Shown: positions 35,423 through 44,697 of the stretch, one piece after another
Layout of the letters: the number at the start of each line of letters is the position of its first letter
Position numbering within the stretch: the stretch's first letter is position 1
NCBI RefSeq assembly: GCF_003171515.1
Contig: NC_089390.1
Span: 1,364,001-1,428,000 of the forward strand
From: Pyrenophora tritici-repentis
Taxonomy: Eukaryota; Ascomycota; Dothideomycetes; Pleosporales; Pleosporaceae
DNA length: 64,000 nt
Direction: 5' to 3'
Notes under the pieces: model-generated
Databases searched by the model: none
What the model was told of the DNA's origin: nothing
The model's input: only the letters and a program-made list of their open reading frames with translations
Position numbers and translations under genes: made by a program

Positions 35423-35989
35423 ATGACGTATCTACCTCTCCTTCTTCTCGCCCTTTTTCTCCAAGCCTCACGCGTAACCGCAACATCTATTGTCCCACAC
35501 ATCCACTCCAACAACTGCGCCTGTAAACCCGGTATGCCTCTCGGCACCGGTCTACCTGGTTCTCCCAACATGACGATACCAGCCTTTCCCGGTACGCCCC
35601 TCAATACCAGTCTACCCGTTCCTCCCAGCAACACCATACCAGTCCCACCGCGTCTAACCCCACCTCCCAATATCCCCATACCAGGCTTACCCGACGCGCT
35701 AACAACGCTAGTCACCAGTATCATGGGGTCGATGACGGTTTCGTTTAAGCCGTTTGGTTCGACAGCTGCAGTGTCAGCTCCATCAGCGGCTCCCGGCACA
35801 GCAACAATAACTATCAAACCGGGCGACACGCTTGAATCCATAACCAAAGCGAATAACGTGGGCATATGCGATCTTGTAAAGGCGAATGAGATTGTAGATC
35901 CGGATATGGTTCTTTCGGGGGAGACGCTGGTTGTACCGAACGAGAAGGGGGATCCAGGGGACATGAGTTGTTTGGTTCATGAGTATTGA
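35423..35989 (+). CDS. secreted single-LysM protein (LysM effector-like)
   Basis: Single exon, 188 aa. Residues 1-21 (MTYLPLLLLALFLQASRVTA) form a signal peptide. A Pro/Gly/Thr-rich spacer (35-95) contains two tandem 20-residue units, GMPLGTGLPGSPNMTIPAFP and GTPLNTSLPVPPSNTIPVPP. One LysM domain lies at about 128-172 (TITIKPGDTLESITKANNVG then ICDLVKANEI and SGETLVVP). Four cysteines (32, 34, 149, 183) could form two disulphides. No catalytic domain is attached. Secreted LysM-only proteins of fungi bind chitin oligomers and shield hyphae or dampen plant chitin sensing; whether this one does so is inference. Confidence 0.85.
   Translation: MTYLPLLLLALFLQASRVTATSIVPHIHSNNCACKPGMPLGTGLPGSPNMTIPAFPGTPLNTSLPVPPSNTIPVPPRLTPPPNIPIPGLPDALTTLVTSIMGSMTVSFKPFGSTAAVSAPSAAPGTATITIKPGDTLESITKANNVGICDLVKANEIVDPDMVLSGETLVVPNEKGDPGDMSCLVHEY
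35531..35650 (+). repeat. 60-bp tandem duplication inside the LysM gene
   Basis: Two adjacent 60-bp units (35531-35590 and 35591-35650), both in frame, share GGTAYGCC, ACCGGTCTACC-like and ACCATACCAG blocks and encode matching 20-residue Pro-rich units. Confidence 0.7.
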
Positions 35990-36048
35990 GGGGTTATCGA
36001 GAAGGGGATTTCTGGCATTTTTGTTTCTTGTGTTTGTATGTCTATGTG

Positions 36049-36051
<3 letters not shown>

Positions 36052-36081
<30 letters not shown>
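36052..36081. repeat. (GA)15 microsatellite
   Basis: Thirty bases of alternating G and A in the convergent 3' region between the LysM gene and the NDUFS5 gene. Likely length-polymorphic. Confidence 0.95.
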
Positions 36082-36084
<3 letters not shown>

Positions 36085-36196
36085 GCATGTTATATCACTA
36101 TTCCATTGCAACAGTTTGGTAAAATCAAAGATTGAATTCATTTCTGCTTCCCATGTCTTGTCGTGTGATCCCTCGTACATAAACAACCCACCCCAC

Positions 36197-37140
36197 TTAG
36201 TTAATCTCCTTGTGCGGGAACCATTTGCTCGCTTTGAGGTTCTTCTCCTCTAGCGGCGCATCGAGCACACCCAATCGCCTTATTTCCCCCGCGCTGGGTG
36301 CATCGTCGCGTTTTATGTTTGCTTCGGCTTTGCGGTAAGCCGCTTGGAGGGCGAGGGTACGTGCAGCCTTTTTGAGGTAAGTGTTAATTTAATGTACTTT
36401 GTTTCTTGTGGTAGGGCAGCAGGAAATGGAGCAAGGCTAGTTGTCGCTATCATGACATGTAAGAAAGGACTGTCGTACCTCCTTCTTGTGGTGCAGACAC
36501 TCGTAGTAGTCTTCAAGGACGGGGGCGCATTTTGCTTTGCCAGAGTCGTCTTCGGCGTTTGTGTTGGTCGTGTAGCAGGCGAGGACTTCTTGCCAGAAGG
36601 GGAAGCAGCGAGAGGGGCCTGAGAAGGGGATTTGTTAGCGTTTGATTGGCGGGAGAGGGTGGAGGTGAGGTTTGGGTGAGCTGTTGGACTGTAGTGGAGA
36701 GCTTGGATGGAGACGGCGGAGATGTGCGGCAGGCCTGGAAGTGTATCGACGACTAGCGATATGAATAGACGTGAAGCGTTTCGTTGTTACTGCTGGGAGC
36801 ATGCGCCGGGAGTCGGTATTGTGTGCTCGTTTCCATCGGCCTTTTGCAATGTCGTTGTTGTCGCAATCGTTCTATGCTCGCTGACACCCTCTACCTGCTA
36901 TGCTGTAGAACCGGAAACCCATCCCTTTCCAGGCTCCTTCAATGTCCCATGAAGTCTCAGATATGCCCGCAGTCTCCTCATCTTGTGTTCGTAGTCGTTA
37001 TCCGCAATTGTTCCGGGTTGGCTCGTCATTGTCGTGCCATTGCGCTCGCCTCCAAGCCTCGGCCGATCTCGCAAGCTTCTCTAGAGTCGGGCAGTTGATT
37101 CGCTATACGTACCACCAGCAAGTCCGTATCCTGAAGCCAT
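36197..37140 (-). CDS. NDUFS5: complex I subunit NDUFS5 (15-kDa CHCH protein)
   Basis: Three short exons on the minus strand, 37140-37113, 36618-36479 and 36367-36197, encode 112 aa; no single open frame reveals the gene. Exon 1 gives MASGYGLAGG and splices at a phase-1 site to GPSRCFPFWQEVLACY, then KCAPVLEDYYECLHHKKE, then AARTLALQAAYRKAEANIKR. The four cysteines form a twin-Cys CHCH layout as in NDUFS5, an accessory subunit on the intermembrane-space side of NADH:ubiquinone oxidoreductase. Introns are 494 nt (donor GTACGT, acceptor CTTCTCAG) and 111 nt. The first is unusually long for this genome. The reading frame, length and cysteine spacing make the call secure. Confidence 0.9.
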
Positions 37141-37610
37141 TGTCGCGGTGTAAATGTGGGGTTCTTGAGCCGCGACTTGCAGTTGCTTCGCAGGTGAGGA
37201 CGAGCTTGTGTTACGTCAGCAGCGCACGACCCACCTTCTTAGATGACATCTTCAGACGAAGGAAAGCACATTGATTTGACTGTCACAATTCATTTGGTTT
37301 CTGTATACAACAATTCTATCATACTAGTGATATGAATTTGTTGGCTGATAACCACGCGGGAAGGCCGTCGAGGCCATTCTTGTCGTTTACCTTGGTAGGC
37401 ATCCTGCATGATTGACAGGTTGATACGGGCCTTTCGTTTGCCGCCCTGTCTTCACACGATGTGCGGGGCACAGCGACAGGCAAAAAAACTTGGCAGCTTT
37501 CTTCGTGTCTGCTCTCTAGCTTGGATCTAAGGCAGCAGCCTGTTACTCTCTTTGTTGCAGTAAATTGGGACCCCTATCTAAGTTCTATTCTCAGCCTTCC
37601 CAGAAGTCCA
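37141..37610. other. divergent promoter region (NDUFS5 / HET gene)
   Basis: Spacer between divergent start codons. Nothing specific is recognised. Confidence 0.4.
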
Positions 37611-38285
37611 ATGGAATCAAAGAAGCATTCGCCCAGTCGCTGCTCCGTCTGTTTTTCGTGGCAAACGGATGACATTGTTAGTGGAGATCTAACATTCTCC
37701 GATTCTATCACTACCTCATCTAAATATCTTATAGCCGCGGCAAAGAAAGGATGTAGAACTTGCGGTCTAGTCGTCGACGCCGTCTCGGCTTATACCGATA
37801 GCAAGTTCCGAGCCTCTGCTCGTCTTATCTCAATAAGTGAATTGAGGACGAGACGCTCGATTGAGATAAAGCTCAGTGAATACAGATACAAAGTGATACG
37901 TCTTGTGAGTATGTATCTCGAAAAATAACGCAAATGCGCATTTTTGAACTCACAGCGTATGTAGATCACGAATTACATCATTCTAAATGGAAGGGCGATG
38001 AGAGCGATACCTGGAAGATCATCAGACCCCGATCACTATCACATAACACATGTTCTGATGAAACATTGCGTCAAATTGCAGCATGGATTGCAGATTGTAT
38101 CATACATCATGGATGCTGCAAAAGGAAGTCATCTGGTGTACTTCCAAAGAGGATCCTCAAGATAATGGCTGACAGCATCCATCTTCGAGAGCATCCCATG
38201 GGGTTGGCTGAATATGCATGTCTCAGTCATCGCTGGGGTTCAAAAGGCCCGGCGATCAAGCTCACAAGTCATACTGTGAAGAACC
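37611..38285 (+). pseudogene. HET-domain gene, 5' part, cut by a hAT transposon
   Basis: Two exons (37611-37908, 37956 onward; 47-nt intron) encode the N-terminal half of a heterokaryon-incompatibility protein. It starts MESKKHSPSRCSVCFSW, has the usual GCRTCGLVV cysteine pair near residue 45, and reaches the first HET block, GLAEYACLSHRWGSKGPAIK. Coding ends at KLTSHTVKN, where the hAT element starts after the 8-bp GAAGAACC copy at 38278-38285. The next codons belong to the transposon and soon hit a stop. HET proteins trigger cell death after fusion of unlike strains. The allele seen here should be non-functional while the element is present. Confidence 0.88.
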
Positions 38286-38404
38286 CAGAGATGGCAACAA
38301 ACAAAACAACCAACATTTGAGGCATAGATGTTGATTGACTGGCTCATTTCTTAGGGCTACAGTTTGTTTGTTTGAGTTGATGAGACTGAAGAGCCAATTT
38401 TTGG

Positions 38405-38420
38405 TTGGTTGATTGATTGA
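38405..38420 (+). repeat. hAT subterminal repeat (left copy)
   Basis: TTGGTTGATTGATTGA, identical and in the same orientation as the copy at 41500-41515 near the right end. Probable transposase binding region. Confidence 0.6.
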
Positions 38421-38454
38421 ATATTGATAGACTTAAGGTTCTGAAGGGACGTTT

Positions 38455-41133
38455 CTATGACAATTCTGCAGGCGGCTCTTCCCACGTTCCTATCGCAAAC
38501 TCTTCCGTGAGCTCCTCATCAGTATGCTTTGCTGCTGTTGTCGTGCTTGGTGTTGTAAAACCTGCACGAGTCCACCGTTGCAAGCACACCAAAGCAGCCA
38601 GTAACTGCGCGCCAATTTTCCGCCTTTGTGGCTCAATTATATCGCCAGTTCCCGCAAAAACGCGCTCACAATCAGAGCTGGAGGCGGGTATAGTCAACAC
38701 GTCGATCGCCAATCGTGAAAGATGTGGATACTTCGGCTTCAACGATAACCAGTACTGTACAGCTGTTGGACCCTCCTTGTGTTGATCAGACGTCCACATA
38801 GGCTCTTTTAACCAGCTATCGTACTCATCCTCCACCTCCAATGTATGCTCGCCGTCCTCATCTAGTATAGCGTCGATAGCGTCGTCAAAGCTGCTCATGG
38901 TAGGTTTTGGCGCAGGGGTTGGTGTTGTGGCAGCAGCGGCAGGCTTGTAGGCAGCCCAAACCCGCAGAAACTTCGCGTGCGCGGTGCTCAATTGTGTAGG
39001 TTTGTCGCGCCAGAAGCGCTTAGAGTATGTTTTATATCGTGGATGTAGTGCCGTAGCTGCGTAGTAAATGGGACTTTGGAGGATCTTAGTAAAGTAATTG
39101 CTCGCTTTTCGCCTCGCGGCTCGCAGGTTGATCGGGATGTGATCTTCGGGCGCCTCAGATGGCTCGTGGTTGACCGATTCGTATGGCCGAAGGCGTGCAT
39201 CCAGCTCAGTTATCACACTCTCAAATACTGGGATGACCTCGTAGAGTGCGCCAAAACGGCCACACTTGCCGCGGCCTTGGAGGCGATCTGTAGCAAACTT
39301 GAGCGGCTGCAGTATCGCCATGTACTCAGTAATCACCGCCCAGTCAGCCGCCGTAAGGCCGTCTGACCTCATCCACCGCGGCACATCAGGCAGCTTGTTT
39401 CCTCTAATAGCTGCCTGTTCGTCAGCCTGTTCAGTCTCGCGAATGTGGTACGTGGCGTATGCGTTGATAGCTTGTTGGAGCTGAACTCCGCGCTTAAAGC
39501 AGTCGTAATAGCTGTTCCAACGTGTAACACACGGCTTAATTGGCTCGCGAGTGCCGCCGCTGGCGCCTGTGGGCATGCTGTTAACTGCCTCGCGTTGGCA
39601 ATCTTCAAAAATACTCCACTGCTTCGGCGTGTTGATGTAGTTGATAATATCAAGATACACGCCAAGCGGTCCTTCTTTCCGCCACTCCTTCATGTAAAAA
39701 TCCTCCATCTTTGTGTTCTCCAGGGCGTTGTTATACGCGTCAGCATCCCTCCCGAACATAATCGTTTGGCCAACAAGGTTAAGTATGTGGCAAGCGCAGC
39801 GGAGGCGGCGATCGGAGGCAGAAAAGTGGTACATCGCGGCGAGTTTGTTAACAGCGGTGTCGTTATTGTAAGCGTTATCGAGCACAAAGTAGCCGAGTTT
39901 GCTGCGATTAATGCTGAAGGATTGCAGGATTTTGGTTACAGCGTCAGCTATCGCCTCACCAGTGTGGGCACCCACCAGCTGCGGCAGCGCGATGGGTAGG
40001 TCAACTATCGCGCCCTTACTGTTGGCGTAGTGAGCAACTACAGAAAAGAAGCCACGTTTGCCGCCTTTTGTCGTCCACCCATCGAAGCTTATATGTACCT
40101 TGCTCTCGGCTTCAGCCAACGCGCGCACCACCTGAGGCCGTAGCCAACTGTACAACCTCATCACGAACGCTGACACGCTGTTATGAGACCTCCATAACGC
40201 CGCCTCTGCCTCAGGATTAGCAAGCCTGATCATCTTGCGAAAAGCCGGCGTCTCAAACTCGCGGAGTGGTCTGTTGTTGTCGACCAGCCAGAGCGCAGCT
40301 GCCTGCCGAAATTCTTGTACGTCGAAGTTTCCTATAGTCTTGTACGCCTCTAGACTAAATTTGACACCGCTTAGAGCTGCCTGACGAAGTGATTGTTGTC
40401 CATGTTTGCGGAGAGGTTTGCTTAGGATTGGACCATCTTTGCTGAGCCGATGACCAGGTTTATCAAGCTGGAGGTGCCCGTTGGCGGCAGTGGTTGACTT
40501 CGTTACTCGGTGTACACCATTAGGTAGCTTATGAATATGACAGTACTTGCACACAAAGTACAACTCATCTGGGTGGTGAGTACCCTCCTTCCAGACACGC
40601 CAGCCGTGTTGAAAAATCCAGCTTGCCTTGCCTCGTGGAGTGCTCAGCGGCGCGACAAACCCCTTTAATCGCGACCAATCGACGCCCTCAAAGTCGCGAA
40701 AATCGACGCTCACAGCGCTATCCTCCTCCACCGAAGCCTCAGTGGCAGCGCTAGAGAAAGCTAAAGGCTGTACAATAGAGTCCTCTGGCTTATCAAACAT
40801 TAACTGCGACTCCCAGGCTGGCTCATCAGTGAGCCGAGAGGCTTGTGAGGCAGCCAAAATAGGCAGTGGTGATGCCCGCCGAGGGCGCTCCTCGGGTTGT
40901 TGTACAGGCTTACATGGCGGTTCAATAGCCCGTGTGGGCGGCTCGATAACTTGTGTAGGCGGCTCTGTAGGCGGATCCGGCGTACTTTCTGGCAGCTCTA
41001 TCGGCTGGGTTGGCTGGCTGCCGTCACCCAACAGCGCTTTGAGCGTAGGTTTGCGCGTACGTTGTGCTCGCTTGAAGGGAGTATCAGCTTCTTCGGCAGC
41101 CTCGGGCTTGCGTTTTGCTGGTATAGAGGGCAT
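38455..41133 (-). CDS. hAT transposase (intact)
   Basis: Single exon, 892 aa, no internal stop. Residues 1-130 are Pro/Glu-rich, with repeats of the type EPPTQVIEPPTRAIEPP. A BED-type zinc finger lies at about 165-230 (CKYCHIHKLPNGVHRV, then a Cx2C...H pattern). The RNase-H-like catalytic core includes HISFDGWTTKGGKRGFFSVV (first Asp), YFVLDNAYNNDTAVNKL (second Asp) and the CxxH block RCACHILNL. The C-terminal dimerisation domain (hATC) contains VLTIPASSSDCERVFAGTGD and ends near WTRAGFTT. It catalyses cut-and-paste movement of the element. All blocks are present, so the element may be autonomous. Confidence 0.95.
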   Translation of the reverse strand: MPSIPAKRKPEAAEEADTPFKRAQRTRKPTLKALLGDGSQPTQPIELPESTPDPPTEPPTQVIEPPTRAIEPPCKPVQQPEERPRRASPLPILAASQASRLTDEPAWESQLMFDKPEDSIVQPLAFSSAATEASVEEDSAVSVDFRDFEGVDWSRLKGFVAPLSTPRGKASWIFQHGWRVWKEGTHHPDELYFVCKYCHIHKLPNGVHRVTKSTTAANGHLQLDKPGHRLSKDGPILSKPLRKHGQQSLRQAALSGVKFSLEAYKTIGNFDVQEFRQAAALWLVDNNRPLREFETPAFRKMIRLANPEAEAALWRSHNSVSAFVMRLYSWLRPQVVRALAEAESKVHISFDGWTTKGGKRGFFSVVAHYANSKGAIVDLPIALPQLVGAHTGEAIADAVTKILQSFSINRSKLGYFVLDNAYNNDTAVNKLAAMYHFSASDRRLRCACHILNLVGQTIMFGRDADAYNNALENTKMEDFYMKEWRKEGPLGVYLDIINYINTPKQWSIFEDCQREAVNSMPTGASGGTREPIKPCVTRWNSYYDCFKRGVQLQQAINAYATYHIRETEQADEQAAIRGNKLPDVPRWMRSDGLTAADWAVITEYMAILQPLKFATDRLQGRGKCGRFGALYEVIPVFESVITELDARLRPYESVNHEPSEAPEDHIPINLRAARRKASNYFTKILQSPIYYAATALHPRYKTYSKRFWRDKPTQLSTAHAKFLRVWAAYKPAAAATTPTPAPKPTMSSFDDAIDAILDEDGEHTLEVEDEYDSWLKEPMWTSDQHKEGPTAVQYWLSLKPKYPHLSRLAIDVLTIPASSSDCERVFAGTGDIIEPQRRKIGAQLLAALVCLQRWTRAGFTTPSTTTAAKHTDEELTEEFAIGTWEEPPAELS

Positions 41134-41499
41134 GGATAAGGCTAAAAGTAAGCCGGAGCCGCGAGAAAGTAAGGTGTTGTTAAATGTTATAAGCCTGATG
41201 TCAGTAGCACTAGGAATAGAACATGTGTGAATCGTGTTGTGTATTGTGCTACAGGAATTGAGATCTATGTCTCTGCCAGCTAGCGTTGTGGGCGCTAAGC
41301 CTCGTACGTACTAGCCTGGAGTGAGTGAGAGATGGGATGGAACCTAGGTCATATAACTTACACGCGAGTAGGCTTAGTAAGCAAGATCCAACACTAAGAA
41401 TTCGTCGTTGAGCAGCTATCCCAGAGGCCTCACCTAGGTATCCCCCTCCCTCGCTTACTATCAAACAACACCAATCCTATCAACATTTTGTTCTCAAGA

Positions 41500-41515
41500 T
41501 TGGTTGATTGATTGA
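41500..41515 (+). repeat. hAT subterminal repeat (right copy)
   Basis: TTGGTTGATTGATTGA, exact direct copy of 38405-38420. Confidence 0.6.
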
Positions 41516-41619
41516 CAGAAATACAGTGGCTAACTGTTGGTTAGTTGGTTGGCTCCGAATCAAACAAATCAAACAACAATATTGATGAGATATTGATTAC
41601 TGACAACCTTGGAAGAACC

Positions 41620-43217
41620 TGACTGAGGGCTATCCGATATCCGAACTACCGAAGACATTCCGAGACGCGGTGCAGGTGTGCCAGTCCCTTGGTATATCGT
41701 ATATTTGGATTGATGCGTTATGTAAGTCTAGTTGTTCTCATGTATCAGGCGGTTAATCATTGTATGGTGCACAGGCATCTTGCAAGATAGTAAGGAGGAT
41801 TGGGAAGAAGCAGCTGCTACGATGGCCAACATCTACCAAAATTCACATGTCACAATTGCAGCTACGTTCGCGTGGAATAGCAATGAGGGTTTGTTCTCGA
41901 ACCGTGATCCTGCGGCTCTTGCGAAGCGCCTAAAATTGCATCCTCATCTTCACGCCATGGAGGCACCAGTGCCCTTCCCTCACAATCTATCCGAGCAAAA
42001 CCTGGATCTATGGCCACTACTTGCTCGGGCTTGGGTATATCAAGAACGTATGTTCTCTCCTCGTACTATACACTTTGGCAAATATCAAGTGTATTGGAGA
42101 TGTGACCATTACTTTGCTTCAGAGGATGGTTGCGAAGATATGATATGGTCAAAAAAATCAGGACATCCTCTGTCGGGACATGCGCGTACAGCCAGCCCGG
42201 CGAGTTTTTCCGGGCCGGAAGCTTGGATCACTAGTTAGACCAAGCTTCCCGCTTAGCTCGCACCCGTACATATGGAGATCTCTCCACCCAGCTCTTGCTC
42301 ACTACTAATCAAATATCATATACTTTGTTCGTTGCAACGACAGTGATATTCGACACCTTTGCCGTGTCAACATCCTCGGTAGCTTGGAAAATCGGACTGA
42401 GAATCCCTCGTTCGATTGGCACAGGTTTGTCACGGAATACACGGGCCTTGAACTGACCTACGAAACCGACCGTTTACCGGCCATTGCAGCCGTGGCTGAG
42501 CGAATATCACGAACGATGCGAGCAGATGATATCTATGTTACTGGGTTATGGAAAGATAGCATCATCTCTGATATGTTGTGGTGTCCGATGATCCCTGGCC
42601 GTCGCACACCCCTCCATCAGCGAGGAAAGCCCTCCTGGTCTTGGGCCTCATATCCAAGGATGAAAATCACGTTCCTCGGAGATCCGACAGTCCCGTATAT
42701 GGCCGATTTTGTGAGTCTAGATTACACTGCTGTAGGATCAACGTACCTGGGAGAAGTCAAGGACGCTAGCGTTGTAGTAAAGGCGCCCACCCTGACTATC
42801 ACGGACCCGGACGGACTATCTCAGATGGAATTGAAAGACCTTCTGAAACACCCTGCTGAGTACTTTCGGGACACCCTCCCACGAAAGTATGGGCAGAGGT
42901 ACCCTATGTCATTTGAGCCTTTGCCTGCCGAGTGGGGAAACTGCCACCTGGGTGTGTTCTTACGCAACGACTACGATCCTACGACTGCCATTCCACCCTA
43001 CGCAACAGGAACTGTTCTGAAGGTACAGCTTTTTCAGCGCTCCGAAGGTACTATATGGGCACTAGTTCTGCGATCACTGCCAGTGACTTCTCGTCAATAC
43101 GAGAGATTTGGGACGATAATGTTACGTTTCTCGCCACTTGGGGGAGAAGAGATTGCGTATGATTTAGTTCTGAAATTTCTACAATCCCTACCGCTAGAAA
43201 AATTAAAGATCGTATAA
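41620..43217 (+). pseudogene. HET-domain gene, 3' part
   Basis: Directly after the right GAAGAACC copy the HET frame resumes as LTEGYPISELPKTFRDAV, then CQSLGISYIWIDAL. A 53-nt intron (41722-41774) follows, then CILQDSKEDWEEAAATMANI, YQNSHVTIAATFA and LLARAWVYQERMFSPRTIHF, all typical HET blocks. This frame stops at 42236-42238. Family-like sequence continues in another frame from about 42309 (NPSFDWHRFVTEYTGLELTY, DRLPAIAAVAERI) to 43217. I found no canonical intron joining the two frames; a weak donor at 42172 could do so in phase. Either a non-canonical intron or a second lesion is present, at a site where a hairpin lies. Confidence 0.8.
42217..42249. repeat. perfect 10-bp hairpin inside the HET 3' part
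   Basis: GGAAGCTTGG (42217-42226) and its exact reverse complement CCAAGCTTCC (42240-42249) flank a 13-base loop. The flanks show weaker inverted similarity out to about 42185 and 42270. The HET frame stops inside the loop. Confidence 0.6.
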
Positions 43218-43257
43218 CATGACGATCGAATTATTACAAAGAGTGGCAAAGTCCGAG

Positions 43258-43370
43258 CACGTGGGTGACATGAAATACTTGAAAGTGTGGGTAAGCACCT
43301 AACAAGCATACCTGGCGACTAAAATGGCCTTTTTACACTAGTATGTCAAGTAGTTTATGTCACCCAGGTG
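43258..43370. mobile_element. 113-bp inverted-repeat element (MITE-like)
   Basis: The outer 25 bases, 43258-43282, starting CACGTGGGTGACATGAAA, match the reverse complement of 43346-43370, starting CACCTGGGTGACATAAAC, with three mismatches. A CGAG copy borders each end (43254-43257 and 43371-43374), and matching continues to CGAGCAC if three end bases are counted as flank. The interior is 63 bp with no coding. Size, long terminal inverted repeats and flanking duplication indicate a non-autonomous DNA element; the superfamily is uncertain. Confidence 0.7.
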
Positions 43371-43686
43371 CGAGCACCTAAATCAGCAGTTTTCGGCTTC
43401 AACAAACCGCGAAGACAGAAAGAACAATGGAAAAGACAACCATAGATTAAGAGCTGTTTGTGTACCCATGAGAAGGTAACTACGTATAGTTCACGATAAA
43501 ATTGCGGACGGCATGTATATAGTGTGAATAAAGAACAGTGCATCTTCTGTGGAGCTAAGCTACAATGGGAAGCATGAATAGAATTAGACTTGGAGAATCA
43601 TTGCTGCATGTCAAACATTCAGGCTGAGTCATACCAACTAAGCACCCGCGCATCATTCGCGTACGATCGCCACCCTGACCATAGCT
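43371..43686. other. intergenic, nothing recognised
   Basis: Spacer between the MITE-like element and the 3' end of the minus-strand BTB-like gene. Confidence 0.4.
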
Positions 43687-44697
43687 CTAGGTGGGGACGT
43701 TCTTCCCATAGATGCGGCGGATATAGCCAGCCTCATGAGCTTTCCAGATCTTCTTGCCTGGTGCCGCCATTTTAGCCTTGACACGGGCCGCCAACTCCGC
43801 TTCCGCCTTCTTCTTCTCCTCCCATTTGGCCTTGCTCTGCGCTGCCTTGTCCTTGGCCATTTTTACGCGTGCCTTGTTCTTCTCGGCGATGTTAGCCGCC
43901 CGCTCAGCTGCCGCGGCTTCCTCGCGATTCTTTCGCTCGAGGTATACAAAGTAGGCCTGGCGTTTGGCCTTTGCTACCGCGACCGCCTCGCGGAAGTGCT
44001 GGTTGGTCTGAAGATACTCTTGGTAGTCTTCTGGGTCCGGGATGCTATCCTCGAAGTCGAGCTTGGCGACGAAGTTGACGAGCTTCTGGAAGAGCGCCTC
44101 GCCTGGAATTGTCCGAACATAGGTGAAGGCGTCGATGTCGCTGTAACCTGGGAGGTGACCGGAACTGATGCTCGCGAAGTACCAGTTGAAGATGTGCTGG
44201 GTGTACATCTTCATGCCGAGGTACTCACCCACGCTACAAGTTTGCAGGTCGTGGTAGGTGGACTCGTAAGAGGGCAACATTCGAGCGTGTTGCTTCCAGG
44301 TGACTAGATCCATGAAGTGCTGAATCAAGTTGATAATCATCAGTTCGTCGAGGTTTTCAGGCAATGTAATAATACCCGGCTGGTTGCCAGGCTTAACCAA
44401 TTCCTTCTTGGTAGAGATTGCGCGGAAAAGAGCATGCGGCAGTTGGCAGATGGTGATACCCTGATGGTCGCAAATGTGCACCTGAGCTCCCTTGGCGAGG
44501 ATCTTGCGGTCAGCGAAGGACAAATTGTAGATGCTGATAGTGTTCGATGCCTGAGATTCAGCGTCGGAGGGCGAGTTTCGGCCCAAAGTGGTCACGAAAG
44601 CTTCGGTGAGCATGGTAGAAGCGGTTGTCGGGGAAGCAGCTGGGATTCTCTCAATGTTCGTGGTGGCGAACATCTGGGTCATAGGCGAGGGTGTCAT
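43687..44697 (-). CDS. BTB/POZ-like protein with charged helical tail, function unknown
   Basis: Single exon, 336 aa. After a Thr/Ser-rich start, residues 55-150 resemble the BTB-like fold of many Pleosporales proteins: QVHICDHQGITICQLPHALF, then ITLPENLDELMIINLIQHFM. Helices follow (EYLGMKMYTQHIFNWYFASI, ALFQKLVNFVAKLDFEDSIP). The last 100 residues are a Lys/Ala/Glu coiled-coil-like tail (REEAAAAERAANIAEKNKAR, KAKWEEKKKAEAELAARVKA) ending in KAHEAGYIRRIYGKNVPT. I do not recognise a named family. Layout resembles the gene at 57339, and the two bracket the putative biosynthetic cluster. Confidence 0.65.
   Translation of the reverse strand: MTPSPMTQMFATTNIERIPAASPTTASTMLTEAFVTTLGRNSPSDAESQASNTISIYNLSFADRKILAKGAQVHICDHQGITICQLPHALFRAISTKKELVKPGNQPGIITLPENLDELMIINLIQHFMDLVTWKQHARMLPSYESTYHDLQTCSVGEYLGMKMYTQHIFNWYFASISSGHLPGYSDIDAFTYVRTIPGEALFQKLVNFVAKLDFEDSIPDPEDYQEYLQTNQHFREAVAVAKAKRQAYFVYLERKNREEAAAAERAANIAEKNKARVKMAKDKAAQSKAKWEEKKKAEAELAARVKAKMAAPGKKIWKAHEAGYIRRIYGKNVPT

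Larger units (their letters stand above)
38286..41611. mobile_element. hAT-superfamily DNA transposon (3326 bp), apparently complete
   Basis: The element is bounded by a perfect 8-bp target duplication, GAAGAACC, at 38278-38285 and 41612-41619. Its ends are imperfect inverted repeats: CAGAGATGGCA on the left and, reading inward from the right, CAAGGTTGTCA (7 of 11 match). The left end fits the hAT consensus CAGnG. It carries one intact minus-strand transposase. A 16-bp sequence, TTGGTTGATTGATTGA, occurs near both ends (38405-38420 and 41500-41515) among further GGTTG/GATTGA motifs; such subterminal repeats usually bind the transposase. It interrupts a HET-domain gene. Confidence 0.92.

Noticed and set aside
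36052..36081. GA tract considered as a regulatory GAGA element
   Set aside because: It lies in a convergent 3' region, not a promoter, and is a simple microsatellite.
39445..41230. Plus-strand frames of 184 and 200 codons inside the hAT element
   Set aside because: They are antisense to the intact transposase and have no independent support.
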